In this document: positions 1 through 12,052 of the stretch, piece after piece
How the letters are laid out: each line of letters starts with the position of its first letter
How positions within the stretch are numbered: the first letter of the stretch is position 1
NCBI GenBank assembly: GCA_038380795.1
Contig: CM076266.1
Location: 30,950,145 to 31,014,144 of the forward strand
Source: Pyrocephalus nanus
Lineage: Eukaryota > Chordata > Aves > Passeriformes > Tyrannidae
DNA length: 64,000 nt
Direction of reading: 5' to 3'
The notes under the pieces: generated by a model
The model's input: only the letters and a program-made list of their open reading frames with translations
Database searches by the model: none
Told to the model about the DNA's origin: nothing
Program-made: the position numbers and the translations under genes

Positions 1-2689
1 CAAAGGGATAGAAACACAGATTAATAGTACAGAAAGATAGAACACAGTGACTCTTTCAAGAGATTCATAGCCTTTCAGGAAGAATTTGCAATTACATTTC
101 AAACAGGATCTAGAAATAGCTGTGGACTATGTCTGCTCTGTGAATTGTTTTAATGGCATCATCAGAGCACAAAATGTATTCTTTTACCTATCACTTGGAA
201 AACTTGAGTTTTGGACAAAATCTACTTTATTAAACGTTGAGCCACTTCTGCCTCCACCAAAAGACACCCCAAACATAGGCAAGGACATTCACATTTTCAT
301 CTAAGAAATTAACCAAATATTTGGAATCTGATACAGGTTAACAGAATTCTCACAGGCAGGCTGCAAGAACAGAGCTGTTTGCATTTCCCACTCAGATACA
401 AGCTATTTTTAGATGATACTGGCTCACCAGCCAAGTACAATTTCCTGCTATCCTAAAGGTGAGATGGAAGGGCAGTACAACTCTTTACTGACTCAGTAAA
501 GCCGATTGTTACTATTGCAAGCGTGAGAGGATTTTACTTTATTTTTTGAAGATGCTACTAATATTCTTTAAGTTAATTAAAGTAAAGAGGTGTTTCTGTT
601 TTCTTTTGCCTTTTTTTGGGCAAGGATGTGTTAATATCCTACTTAGATATGCAAGTTATATGTATGTATACGTTATAGACAGCAGTCAAAGGCAATCACG
701 CATTCATATCTCCCATTTCCACCAGGAAAGACAATATGTTGATTGTATAAATGACAGATATTTGCACTGCTTATCTTCAGACCTGGCAAAGGTCATTGAC
801 ATTCAGTATGCACATTTTTCCTGTGCTTTTCTGTAGGACTCAGGGGACTGAAATAATGAAGCTGTGGGTGACATCAGGTAATTGTAGGTAAAAATACAAT
901 CAGAAATGAGAAATAAAAAAAAAAAAAAAAGAGTCCCCTGCAATAATCAGTGAATTACTTGGGTGGGGGGAGAAGAAAGCAGAGAAAATGCTCCAGAAAA
1001 TGCTCATCAGACCACAAGGTCTGATCCTCACTGGGTCTGCTCCTTCCCACTCTGTCCCAAGCTATTTCACTCTGCCGAAGCAATTTCACATTGAAGTGAT
1101 TGGGACTTTCAGAGGCTGATTCTTCATCACCACACAGCTTGTCCTTCTGCTGCAGTATAATTTCATTGTACAATGTTTTACTTCAACTATCTGCTTGAGC
1201 AGACAATTAAATATAGTAGCACATTAAGCTTATATTCCACCACTTACTAAAAGAAATCCAGAAGATGAAAGATCCACTTCAAACAGAGCTGCTGCAAATA
1301 AGAGTTTGTAAAAGCAAGATCTTGAGACAGAAAGTAATTGTTTATACAAATCTGGTTTTTAACCCAAAAATATGTATTTCATCTCCAAGAGTTTCTGATT
1401 TAGACTGATACTTAGGACTGAGGCCATACTTCAGTTTGGAGATGGTCTTGCAAAGCCACACTTTAGTTTAGATAGGATCTTACAAGTCCATTTCAGGTTG
1501 CCTAACTATACATATGATTTTAAATTAGATACACTGTAAGTGCATCGATGCTCTGCGTCTTAATGCAGTCCAGAGAGATGATCTCCCCCACACCACATTT
1601 TTTTATTGCAGCTGGGGTAGTTTGAACCAGTAACTCTTTACCTGTAGGAAGTATTTATCCTTCAGCTCCTGCCTAGCACGATGTGAGTTGCAATTTTTCA
1701 GATAAATCTCAGGAAGCAGACTGATACTTGAAAGAAAAAGAGAAGCCTGCAGCTATGCAGTGCACATTACATGCCTGGCTCTCATCTACAAACTGCTCCT
1801 AAAAGTGGCTTAGAATCATAGTAGACACTGATCTGATAGAGGGCCTTGTTTGTGGGTAGGGTTTTTTTTTGTTTATTTTTTAAACCATATAACCCACAGA
1901 GTTAGTCTACCTGTAACTGACTGGTGTTGTAATCAACACCGTAACATGATTTTTTTTATGAGTATCACTCATTCCTCACACTTCGGTGCGACTGATGCTG
2001 ATGTTTTTTCAGACTGTTTCAGTGTTCACATTTTATATTTCAGGTACAGCACTGAAACATCTCCTAAGATTTGCTTTCATGACCTCTGACTTCAAGGCTA
2101 GTTCAAATCCCATGACTTCCCTCCTCGTCTCCTTCCTCTCCCAGTAGCTCAAGTATGCACAGGTTATGCCTAAGTGGTGGCCAAAGTATGTTGTGAGCGC
2201 TCAATAGCCCTACTCACCAGCAAATTGGTTGAGGGAGCAGAGTAGCATCCATTGCACTTCTGTTCAACCCATGCACTCAAGAATGTCCAGAAAATGCTTC
2301 TCTGTCTTACATTATAAATACAGTCTCTGTTGCCCAACATTAAAAAGATGTGCCAGATTCACGACAGGTATTCCACGCTACTTCTCTGGTATTAACTGGG
2401 TTGGCTGTACAAGGAGAGTAGTTTCAAGTTAAAATTTCAAAGGTGTAGAGGCCTGCCAGAGAGCAGTGCTGCAGCTATAGTTCCCTGACGTCCCATCTTC
2501 CTACTCTCCTGCTGCAGTATCAGCAACATGAGCACCTTCTCCTCAGTGATACCTTGTCCCCTCTCCCCTCAGTAGCTTTATTATACCACCCTATTGAAAA
2601 GACCTCACTTTTCTTCTAAGAAATTAAAAAAGCACCATGCACTTGCATGAGCTGCTTCCTTGCACCTGGTATAAATAACTCAATATTTT

Positions 2690-2866
2690 CAGTTTGTAAA
2701 AAAACCCAAACCAAACAGCAATAATACAAAAACCCGTGACAACAAACCCAACCTTCTCCAAACAAAAATAAACTCAAAAAACCAAGCAACAAAAAAACCC
2801 CAAACACAAATTACCAAAGAAAACAAAAAACAAAACCCACACAACAGCCCCCCCATCCTAAATCAC
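2690..2866. repeat. AC-rich (CAAA/CCAAA)n-like low-complexity block
   Basis: About 180 bases consist almost only of A and C on the + strand, with recurring CAAA, CCAAA and ACCC words and few G or T bases. It is followed after about 40 ordinary bases by a T/G-rich block of complementary character. It is interpreted as simple-repeat DNA. Confidence 0.75.
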
Positions 2867-2904
2867 AAGAAAAATGACTGATGATTAATAATCTCTGTGG
2901 TTTG

Positions 2905-2975
2905 CTATATTTTTGTTTGTTTTTGTTTTGTAGGTTTGTTTGTTTTGTTTTTTAGTATTGCTTGTTTGTTTTAAC
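2905..2975. repeat. GT-rich (TTTG)n simple repeat
   Basis: TTTG, TTTTG and GTTT words recur through this stretch. Its reverse complement resembles parts of the AC-rich block just upstream, for example a shared AAACA-GCAATA core. The two blocks could form an imperfect snap-back structure. Confidence 0.7.
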
Positions 2976-4549
2976 TAAGGAGATTTTTGCATTTTTCTAT
3001 TGTTGTCTGTTTGTATTTTTTTCAGGGAAACAAGGTTTTGGTTGGTTAAATGACCACAGCTGTTTATTAAATAACCACAGCTAATCATTTGTGAACCCGT
3101 AAACTTTACAAATTTGAGAGGTATACAAAGATCTCAAAGCAACAGGATATTTTTTAATGCATGTTTTTTCCATTGAAAGGGTAGGAGGGAAGTTCAGACA
3201 GGAACTGAGAAAGCACTGAAAGGCTAGTTAGCCTAGACAGGCTTGCCACATTTGGCACCCATCTACCAAGGCAGCCAGTCAGAGCTCAAGTAGCTCTGAC
3301 CCAGTCATCGTATGATGGACTTCCACATCTGAAGGGCTTGAGTGGGGATAGATTAGAGGTTTTACAAGGGATTAATAAGAGCAGAACTGGGGAATCGAGA
3401 AGATATGTAAGTATTGCAACAGGAGACTGATGGGAACATAGGGAAGTGAAGAGGATGCAAGCTCCAAATTTGCAGCAACTCAGGATTCATTAACTCAACT
3501 GCAAGCAATTTATTGTTCTCAGTATTCCTGTTTAGAATTACAAAAGACAGCTTCATTTATTCTTCCCAGATTGCTCATTATTTCTTTGGGAAAGACTCCA
3601 ATAAAAGTAAGTACAACAGCAACAAATCAAGCTTTTCACAATTGCACTCACACAAACCTAACATCTCTCTTCCATCTTCTCCCACGCCCTCAGAAACACA
3701 CACTACGAAGAAGGTCTGGGCAGAGAACTAATGCTTATTACTTCATACTGTTTGGGAAAGTGAGAGGTCTATGTATAGTTTCAAATTCTGATGCAATAGT
3801 CTTGTATGAATGCACTCATGAGACAAAAAGATGGCTGAAAATTAATCTTAGAGGGAGATATGCTAGATATTAGTTAAGAGGGCAAATTTGTTAATATGTT
3901 CATCTTCCTTAATAACTCTAAAGTAGGTAGGCATTTGTGTCACATTTCTTTTGTATAAAACTGATTTTATTTTAAAGTTATAATCCTATAAAAATATTGC
4001 AGCATCCTCAGGATTCAAAGGCAGTCATATATCTTAATTTCATCTTGAAATGCATACTGACCATGTTGTACTATGTGTTATTTTTCTAGGAAACATATCC
4101 TATTGCAGATGTTGACACTACTATGTGATACACACATATTAAGTAAACACTGGGAATTATTTCTCCTCGGACATGGGTGTAGAACTTCCACTCACTTTGG
4201 GGAACTACACAAGGGCAGACCCCTGTTTTTAGTGTAAGTTCAAATGAATGATTAAAAGTCTACAAGCAGGAAAGCAGATAGAAAATAATGCTGCTCTATT
4301 TGAAACAGAAAGAGCAAGCTATAATTTCTCTGTATGTGCTTAGTCGTCAGTTCATTCATTAAGAAATACTAAAGTATAGCCATGCTAATTTTGTTTAGTT
4401 AATTATAGGACAAGAATTAAAATGGATGATCTGGCATACTTCCACTATTGTTAATGAAACAATGGTAGTTTATACCAGTTGGAAGTTATGGTTTCCGTTT
4501 CCATGGAGTAATTTTTGCCTTTGCCCCTGTACATTTACGGCATAAGAAG

Positions 4550-6166
4550 GAATGTGGAATAAGAAGGCAGGGACACTGAATATCTTTGCATCAAGCTTCA
4601 CTGGCAAGACCAGCCCTCAGTAATCTCTGACCCAGGACCAAGGAAAACCAATGGTGGAAGACATTCCCTTGGTCCAAGAGGATAGGGTTAGAGATCACCT
4701 AGGCAAATTTGGCATCTACATGTTCATGGGCCCTGGCAGGATGCATCCAAGAGTGCTGAGAGAGCTGGCAGACATCATAGGTAGGCTGCTCACAATTATC
4801 TTTGAAAGGCTGAAGGGAACAGGAGAGGTGTCAGAGGACTGGAGAAAGCAAATGTCACCCCCATGTTCAAAATAGGCAAAAAGGAGGAACCATGGAATTA
4901 CCAGCCAGTCACCATCACCTCAGTCCTAGGAAAACTGATGGAATGCCTCATTCTGGAAGCCATCTCTAAGCATATGGAAGATGAGAAGGTGATCAGTAGT
5001 AGTCAGCTACATTTACTAAAGGTAAATTGTGCTTGGCTAACCTGATTGCCTTCTACAATGAGAGAACTACCTGGATGAATGAGGGGAGATCAGTGCATGC
5101 TGTCTACCAGACTTCAGAAAGGCTTTAGACTATGTGTTTCGCTGTATCATCATAGGAAAACTCAGGAGGAGCAGACTGGAGGAGTGGACAGTGAACTGGA
5201 TTAAGAACTGGAAGAACAACAGATCACAATCAGTGGCACGGGGTTTAATTGGAGGCCAGTCACCAGTGGTGTCCCCCAAGGCTCAATACTGGGCCCAGAG
5301 TTGTTTAACTTATTCAGCAATGACTTGGATGAAGGGGCAAGATGCCTCCTCAGCAAGTTCACTGATGACAAAAAGCAGGGAGGAGTGGCTGATACCCTGG
5401 AGTGCTGTGCTGCCATTCAGAAGGACCTCGACAGGCTGAAGAGATTGTCACAGTTTCAGATTGTTCTGAGTTTGTTCTGAGATTGTTGCTGAGTTTCAGA
5501 TTGTTCTGAAACTCAGCAAAGGCAAATGGGACGAATAACCCCATATACCAGTATAGGCTGGGGTGTGACCTCTTGAAAAGAAGATGTGCGGAGAAGGACC
5601 TGGTGGTCCTCGTGGACAAGAAGCTGTCCCTGAGCCAGCAGTGTGCCCTTGTGGCCAAGAAGGCAAATGGTGTCCAGGGGTGCATCTGGAAGAGCATTGC
5701 TGGCAGGTCATGGAGATGTTCCTGCCCCTCTACTCAGCCCTGGTGAGGCCACATCTGGAGACCTGTGGCTCATCTGGGCTCCTCAGTACAAGAGACATGG
5801 AACTCCTGGAGTGGGTCCAGTTTCAAGAAGAGACCTCATCAATGTCTATAAGTATCTGAGAAGGAGGGTGTCAAGAAGATGGATCTAGGCTCTTCGAAGA
5901 AGTAGGACAAGAGGCAATGGGCAGGAACAGATGCACAGGAAGTTCCACCTGAATATGAGGAAGAGCTTCTTTACTCTGCAGGTGACTGAGCACTGGAACA
6001 GGTTGCCCAGAGTGGTTGCAAAGTGTCCCTCACTGGAGATGCTCAAGAGTCATCTGGACACGATCCTGTGCAATGTGCCCTAGGATGACCCTGCTTGAGC
6101 AGGGAGGTCGGACCAGATGACCCCATGTATGGTCCCTTCCAACCTTAAACCATTCTGTGACTCTGT
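4550..6166 (+). mobile_element. CR1 LINE, 5'-truncated and degenerate
   Basis: This is a non-LTR retrotransposon of the CR1 family, the dominant interspersed repeat of birds. The fragment starts inside ORF2 and covers part of the reverse-transcriptase domain, the C-terminal region and the 3' UTR. Recognisable translated pieces occur in successive frames: PRVLRELADIIGR and EDWRKQ (4651-4875), then NYQPVTITSVLGKLME and LEAISKHMEDEKVI (4863-5045), then PQYKRDMELLE-like text near 5790. The usual catalytic FADD motif reads FTDD near 5359. Frame changes and stops break the ORF into fragments of about 60-110 codons, so it cannot encode a working protein. The 3' end has the CR1 hallmark of a GACCAGATGACC-type segment followed by an ATTCTGTGACTCTG-like terminus with no poly(A). 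The 5' boundary is approximate. Confidence 0.95.
5450..5517 (+). repeat. Local tandem duplication and perfect hairpin inside the CR1 copy
   Basis: The words CAGATTGTTCTGA, GTTTGTTCTGAG and GAGTTTCAGATTGTTCTGA are repeated head to tail. The segment ends in a perfect 13-bp inverted repeat: GCTGAGTTTCAGA at 5488-5500, loop TTGT, and TCTGAAACTCAGC at 5505-5517. The right arm is normal CR1 sequence (CTGAAACTCAGCAAAGG). The left arm and tandem units appear to be extra. This is best explained by a template-switch or slippage event in this copy. Confidence 0.8.
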
Positions 6167-8424
6167 AATTAATTATCAGTTATTTCTGAGAAAGTTACAT
6201 AACAAGTTGTTCTTTTACATATTAAGAGAAAATTCTAAAGAATTTGCTCATAATTCAAAAGTTTCCTTCTTTGATTTTATGGTTTTGGTTAAAACTGGGA
6301 TTGGCTTGTCTGCCACACTTGTTAATGCTTCAGGGAGTCATACACTGAGTTGAAATACACAGCTTTAATATGATTTCATTTCCTCATTGAAGAAAATATC
6401 ATAAAAAAGGAGACAAAAATGACACCTTATTTTAGCCCCAGAAATGATTCCCTCAGGTACAGAAAGATGTGAATACAAATCCAGTAATACCACATTTTAG
6501 TTAGTTAACTCACTATCTCCATTTTTGACTTAAACTGAAATGAAATCATTTGCTGCATACTATGTGTTTACCTGTTCACCTGTCAAAACAAGCTTTCTGG
6601 AGATTAAGTCCTCCCCTCAAACTACAATAAACCAACCAACCAGTCAACCAATGAACAACAAACAACCAAGAAACCACAAAAACAAACCCTGGAATAAGAA
6701 TAAGACAGAAAAAAACAACCAACCAACCAAAAATGAAAGAAGAAAGAAAAAAAAAAAAGCAAAACTTCATAGCATTGGCTGTCAGTGTTGAAATACATAT
6801 CAAGGAGAAGAGTTTTATTTCCACAAGTTTGTTTGCTGCCTCTTCTTCTTCTGTTTTTAAAGCTGTCTTTAACAAAATGACAGCTTAAAAGCCCTCCTTA
6901 TTCACAGCTTGAGGCTGAAATGGAATCAAGCCAGAGCTGGAATGGCTTTCCAAATTAGCAAGGGAACCTACTGTTGAAGTAGACTATTACCCTGCATGTG
7001 TTTGTGCATACAGCCTTATTTCCTCATACCCACAACTGGGCTAGCTATCATTTACTCACCTCACAAAGCTTCCTCCTTCCTGTTCTTCTCAAAAAACATA
7101 GTCAAAACATAAGAAAAATCAACAGAAAATCTTTTGTGCTTGAAAGCACTTTGCCACTTCAAATGGCCAAGCAGCATCACATCATCTAGGAAATAACACC
7201 GAAAGAGTCTTGAAGTGCTCAAGGAAAACTCAGTGGGATACATTTTCAAAGGGGCTATGCAAGAGGCTCTGAAAGTCTCATGTCTAGCAAGTACTTACAC
7301 AGTGTGAGTGGTTGCCTGCAAAAGACATGGGCTACAGCCACACTAAAGAAACACACAGAGAAAATTGCACAGACCAGCTAGCTTTCTGGTCTGCTAAGGA
7401 ACCTCTTAACCATATGCAAAGACTAATCTTTTTTTTCTTGAATTCACCCAAGTGACCCCATTTTGGGGACACTAACAGAGGCAACTGCTTTAGAAATCAG
7501 AAATCTAAGTCACAGAAAGGCACAGGAACATAACAAGATCCTCAAAGAGTTAGTAACAAAGACAGAACGTGTCCTTCCTGATCTAAGTTTCCTACTCTCA
7601 CACAGAAGAATCCTGAAATTTAATGGATATTAACACAAATTACTTAGTTATTGGACTGGCTTTCTTACAGGTATTAGCACTCACAAAGCAGCCTAGCATG
7701 CAAAGACGACGGGCAGTGATTTCCCAAATGTCTCTTGATCATTTTCTCCACAATTACACTTTGCACTGAAATCCATACAAATCGTCAGTAAATGTGCTCC
7801 TTACAGAGATGCTCCAGAGCTCAGGAGCAATGAAGAAGAGCAAAAAGAGCAGCAAAACCACTCCACAGCTCTTGAGAAATAAAGGGAAAATATCACACAC
7901 AATCAGCTCTGTATGTCTATGGGCTACAGTTATGGCACAATTGCACCTTGCAACTCAAGAGCTCTGTGCTGACAAAGTCTAAAATAAAAGGAGCTAAAAG
8001 TAGGAATTTCACAGCTAAGTAAAGGGCACATGCAGAGACTAAAACCACCAGTAAAGTTGCAGCAACAGCAAAATGAGACCACATGTCAAGAATACTACAG
8101 AAACTGCTGACTATGATAATGAACTACTTTTGAAAAATTACAACCTAATTCCACCTTGCCAAGTGAGTTGGATTGCACATTATTCCCTAAAGCAACAATT
8201 GTTACTTACAGTTCTCTCTCTCAGCTGCCTTCCTGCGCACTTGAACTACAATCTGACAAAGCACCATACAGCCAGACTCTCCTGGGCCAGCATCCAGGTA
8301 AAGGGAATCACATATAACTTCATGTGCCACGTGGCTTTCCTCATCAGCTGAAAGCACTTCCATTTAGCCCTCTGAAAGAGCTAATGAAGAAAGCATGTGA
8401 AAGGAGATTGTAGACCAAACCCCC
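6167..8424. other. Intergenic DNA, no gene seen
   Basis: No exon-like or domain-bearing ORF is visible. The only distinctive content is the CCAA/CAAA-rich simple repeat at about 6622-6760. The remainder is unremarkable AT-rich sequence. Confidence 0.6.
6622..6760. repeat. (CCAA)n/(CAAA)n simple repeat ending in a purine tract
   Basis: The stretch repeats CCAACCAACCA and AACAAACAACC words and ends in AAAATGAAAGAAGAAAG followed by an A run. A very similar block with the same purine ending occurs at about 46908-47055. Translated, it gives only Lys/Asn/Gln/Thr/Pro low-complexity text, so ORFs over it are artefacts. Confidence 0.8.
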
Positions 8425-8716
8425 GTCAGTCCCTTCTCCTAAGTAACAAGGGATAGGACAAAAGGAAATGGCTTCAAGTTGTTCCAGGGGAGGTTTAGAT
8501 TGGATATTAAGAAAAAATTCTTCATTGAAAGGGTTGTCAATCATTGGAGCAGGCTGCCCAGGAGAGTGGTTGAGTCACATCTCCTGAAATATTTAAAAGA
8601 CGTATATATGTGGCACTTGGAAACATCCTTAGCAGTGAACTTGGCCGTGCTACCTTAATGATTGGACTCAGTTGTAAAGGTCTTTCCCAATCTCACTAAT
8701 TCTGTGATTCTCTGGA
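8425..8716 (+). mobile_element. CR1 LINE 3'-end fragment
   Basis: This is a second, shorter CR1 copy in the same orientation as the one at 4550. It retains the end of ORF2 and the 3' UTR. Recognisable CR1 segments include GGCTTCAAGTTGTTCCAGGG, AGATTGGATATTAAGAA, GGAGCAGGCTGCCCAGGAGA and the final TTGTAAAGGTCTTTCCCAA, followed by an AATTCTGTGATTCT terminus. It differs in sequence from the first copy's 3' end, so it belongs to another CR1 subfamily. It is 5'-truncated and non-coding. Confidence 0.92.
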
Positions 8717-9499
8717 TAAGATTAATGTAGCTAGGATTGACTCACTTGTTCTGGCTTAGGCACTAATCCCCAAAACCCAGGTGAAATTCAACCCTGGTGA
8801 TTATCTTGTGCCAGCAAGAGGTTATCAGAAGGGATTGTAAAAGTTGTTTTCCCCTTTCTGCATAGTCCTGAAGGGTGGAGCTGTGTGGCCTTTCCCACCT
8901 CTCTGCCTGCAGTGGTGTTCATGCACAGCACAAACTCACTATGCAGGATTGCACGTGGGTGCCACCTGCTTGTCTGTAATTTACTGTATCCACCAAGCAC
9001 CTCACTGAGACAGAAGTGGAGGCAGCTGTTGGGCTGGAGATCACCTAGAACCTTCTGTAAGGGGTGCAGGAGGAAGGACGGACCACTGCTGAGCATCCTC
9101 AGTGTTCCTGCTGAGCACAGGGTGCCTTGTCCCGCCGTTATGCTGACAGAGAAAGTCCCAAGCAGTTTTCAAGTTGAGCTCGTGGGGCTGCGTGGGTGAC
9201 ACACTCTGCCCTGGAAAAGTGATGATGGGAGTCCGCAAGCAAGGTTGTCTCTTACCTACAACATAGCACAACTTGCAGAGCATCCAAGTGTTAGTTTTGG
9301 TAGTAAATCTCAAAGCCTGGTAAATGTTATTGTACTTCTAGTATTGCAGTGGGAATTTTTTCATAATTTGTAGATGGCTTTTTCAGAGTTATCTTGCTTC
9401 ATAACCACTCAGCTTTCCTTTCCATAGATTATTACAAATGGCAAAATTTCAAAAGAATCAGAGGAGGCAGGGCTTTGGGTTTTTTTTCACCACAAAATT

Positions 9500-9515
9500 A
9501 AAAAAAAAAAAAAAA
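9500..9515 (+). repeat. Poly(A) run, A16
   Basis: Uninterrupted A16. No obvious retroposed body precedes it. Confidence 0.9.
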
Positions 9516-10138
9516 GTCCCAAATTGCTTAATAAAAATCTCCCTTTTTAAATCAGTTCCCTACCTGAAACTCAGCAAAATATCTACCCTGGAATCAGAGA
9601 TCAGTGGTCTGAGATGGAGGAGCTGCAGATGAATGTAGAAGCAGCAAGGACAAGAGGTGCTCCTGCACTAGCACACTAACCTTGGTGAAGTGAGAGAGAA
9701 GACACTGGCATTTATGTTGTGAAAGGCCAAGCCTTCTGAAACTGTGGTGGAAAAGAGATGTACGTCTGGCCAACAATGGCAACCCAGTGTGATGTGGTGC
9801 TACTCCCAACTGAAGCAGTTATCTGGAAATGTGCACACAGATCACGAGTGACATGGACTGCCTGTGCTGGCCTTGGCACTCAGACAAATGCTCTTCAGTC
9901 ACCCTGATGTGAAAAGAATGACTTTTAATGACACCAACCTTTTTGTGTTTGTCCAGACTTTCTGTTCCACCTATGCAACACTTCCATGGGCTGGCTAAAT
10001 ACAGTCCCCTTGAACAGGTTACAGCTGCATGATCAATAAAATCTGACTCTCAAAAATACTTTCCTGATGGTACTTCAAGAGTGACAAAGATGATTTGGCA
10101 TAAGAGTAAAAGACATTAATCTTAATGGCCAGGAAAAC

Positions 10139-10300
10139 TTGAAATTTATATTTTAAAATATGAATCTGGCTTAGTATGATGCACTATTTTCAATACATTT
10201 TAATATTATATAAATTTTATCAATTTATATATTTATAAATATAAAATGAAAATAAAATAAATCAAAACAATTTATTGGGGGAAAATCTTCAGATATATAA
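10139..10300. other. Very AT-rich patch
   Basis: The patch is strongly AT-rich, with repeated TTTATA, TATAAAT and AAATAAAAT words. Such patches can act as matrix-attachment or easily unwound DNA, but nothing in the sequence proves a function. Confidence 0.6.
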
Positions 10301-10950
10301 TACATTGATGGGGTAGGGAGGAGGGAAGGCAAACTTCTTGGGTTTTGGCATTTTATATCAGGTATTCTATCATGCAATAGAATCAATCTTCACTTAAAAT
10401 ATGTGCCAGTGTGATATATTACTGTTTCCAAGGGACCTATTTTCACACCAGTGTTACCTGGCATGAGTGAGCCCACGTGGCATGTTTTATCTATCTGAAA
10501 AAAAACTGATGTGTTTTGGCTGCTTCATCATTATACCAACAGTTTTAATATTCATAGCTCTCTAGCCTTTGTTCCCTAACCTAAGGCTCTCCCCCACTTC
10601 TTTGCTTTATGTCCTCATCCTGTTTTCCAGCCTCTTTCCCTTGCACCTCTTTCCTTTTGTTCTTTTCCATATTTCACAGCCCTTGAATTACACCCCTGTT
10701 GCCAGACAGCTTGTCCTCTGTAGTGCTGAATGGGCCCTTCAGAAGGCAGCGTGTCTCCTTCTGAGGAAGCGACTGCTTATTTCACACACAGAGAGGAGCA
10801 TCAATTCAGTACAGCGGGAGAAATTACAGAACGCAGCCTGGAGGGGAGGTCGATGAGACAGAACACTCTTCTGGAGCATTCTGGCTTCATTTAACCTCTT
10901 AATAAAAGTAGGTTAAAGCATCCTGATATTAAGGACCATGTAATAGGAGG

Positions 10951-10971
10951 AAAAAAAAAAAAAAAAAAAAA
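10951..10971 (+). repeat. Poly(A) run, A21
   Basis: Uninterrupted A21 followed by G and a purine-rich stretch (AGAGGGGGAAAGGAGGAGG). No retroposed body is recognisable upstream. Confidence 0.9.
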
Positions 10972-11983
10972 GAAAAGCATAGAGGGGGAAAGGAGGAGGA
11001 GAAGGGAGTCTTTAGATGGGAAACATGTCCTTGCAGGTACTGCACATGGAATTCCTTCCTGGTGTATAGTACAAAGGATGGTATTATCATGCTCAGCTCA
11101 GCAGTTTGCAAGTGTGCTTTTTTTTTGCCAGGGTCAGGCCTGAGCAGTCATGCTTGAGTCATGCTTCTTCTGCATTTGAGCAAGGTGGGGGAGAGAACTT
11201 AAGAGGAGAGGGTAGAAAAACACTGTCACAAGTCATACAGACAAATCTAGAAGATAATGTGTGCTGTATCCTTAAAAAGAAAAAAGTGTCTGAAGGTTCA
11301 AAATTCTTTGCAAATACAATCAATTACGCTTTCAAACATGTGCTGAGAAAAGATTCTTATTCCCATTTCTCTACATGGGGAAACTGAGGAAATCTTCCCA
11401 AAAGTTAGTTTGAGACAGCTCTGGACTGGACAGGCACAGGTAAAGGGATGGGGACATTAACAGTAAAATGAAATGTAAAATTGCCTGTTAATAGAAAATG
11501 AAGAGGCTAATGCTTAACTTCATTGCAATTACTAATGTAGACTGATAATGAGGGAAAAAAATAGACCAGCAAGCCAAAGCAGTTTTTACCTCTGAGCTAT
11601 GATGGATAGCTGTGCTCCAATAAAGACGTTTGAGTGGGATTTCATAATACATTATTTCTGTTTTAATCAGGCCCTATAAAGCAGCAACAGGACTTATATA
11701 CTTCACAGCCACTTTGGATTATTGAATGCTCACAGTAGGCTGAAAGAGCACTTACAGTTCATCAAATTAAGCAAAAAATGTACAAATTAAGTACCATTAA
11801 GCCCACAAGCCAATGCATTTATGGAGAGTGAAAAAGGGGAAACAGAAGAGATTTAAAGGACTAGGCATTGAAATGTACTTTACAGTATGCTTTTAAGAAA
11901 CGACATTCATGACAGAAGAAAACAATTAACAAGTGTTTCAGTCTATCCATCCTATGAAGCTAAGACCTATTTCCACACCTCTC

Positions 11984-12052
11984 CCTGGTAAAGTATCTAT
12001 CTTCCCAAGTCAGGTATCTATCTTTCCTGGTCAACTATCTATCTTCCCTGGT
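11984..12052 (+). repeat. Short minisatellite, about 21-22 bp x 3
   Basis: Three consecutive units share the core TATCTATCTT[CT]CC with variable linkers: CTGGTAAAG-, AAGTCAGG- and TGGTCAAC-. The period is about 21-22 bp, and a fourth partial unit (CTGGTCAC) follows. Confidence 0.8.

Larger units (their letters stand above)
1..4549. other. Intergenic DNA, no gene seen
   Basis: This is AT-rich single-copy-looking sequence. Every open frame here is under about 100 codons and has no recognisable domain or exon-like splice pair. It contains an A16 run (915-930), an AC-rich block (2690-2866), a following GT-rich block (2905-2975) and a short imperfect tandem repeat (3046-3061 and 3067-3082, 16 bp, one mismatch). 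It lies downstream of RBMS3 in the direction of that gene's transcription. Confidence 0.6.

Noticed and set aside
4651..5888. Series of ORFs with reverse-transcriptase-like text
   Set aside because: These are broken pieces of a dead CR1 LINE, not host genes. They are annotated as one mobile element.
11355..11400. GGGGAAACTGAGGAAA, reminiscent of a MIR/L2 motif
   Set aside because: The match is under 30 bases with no supporting flanks, so it could be coincidence.
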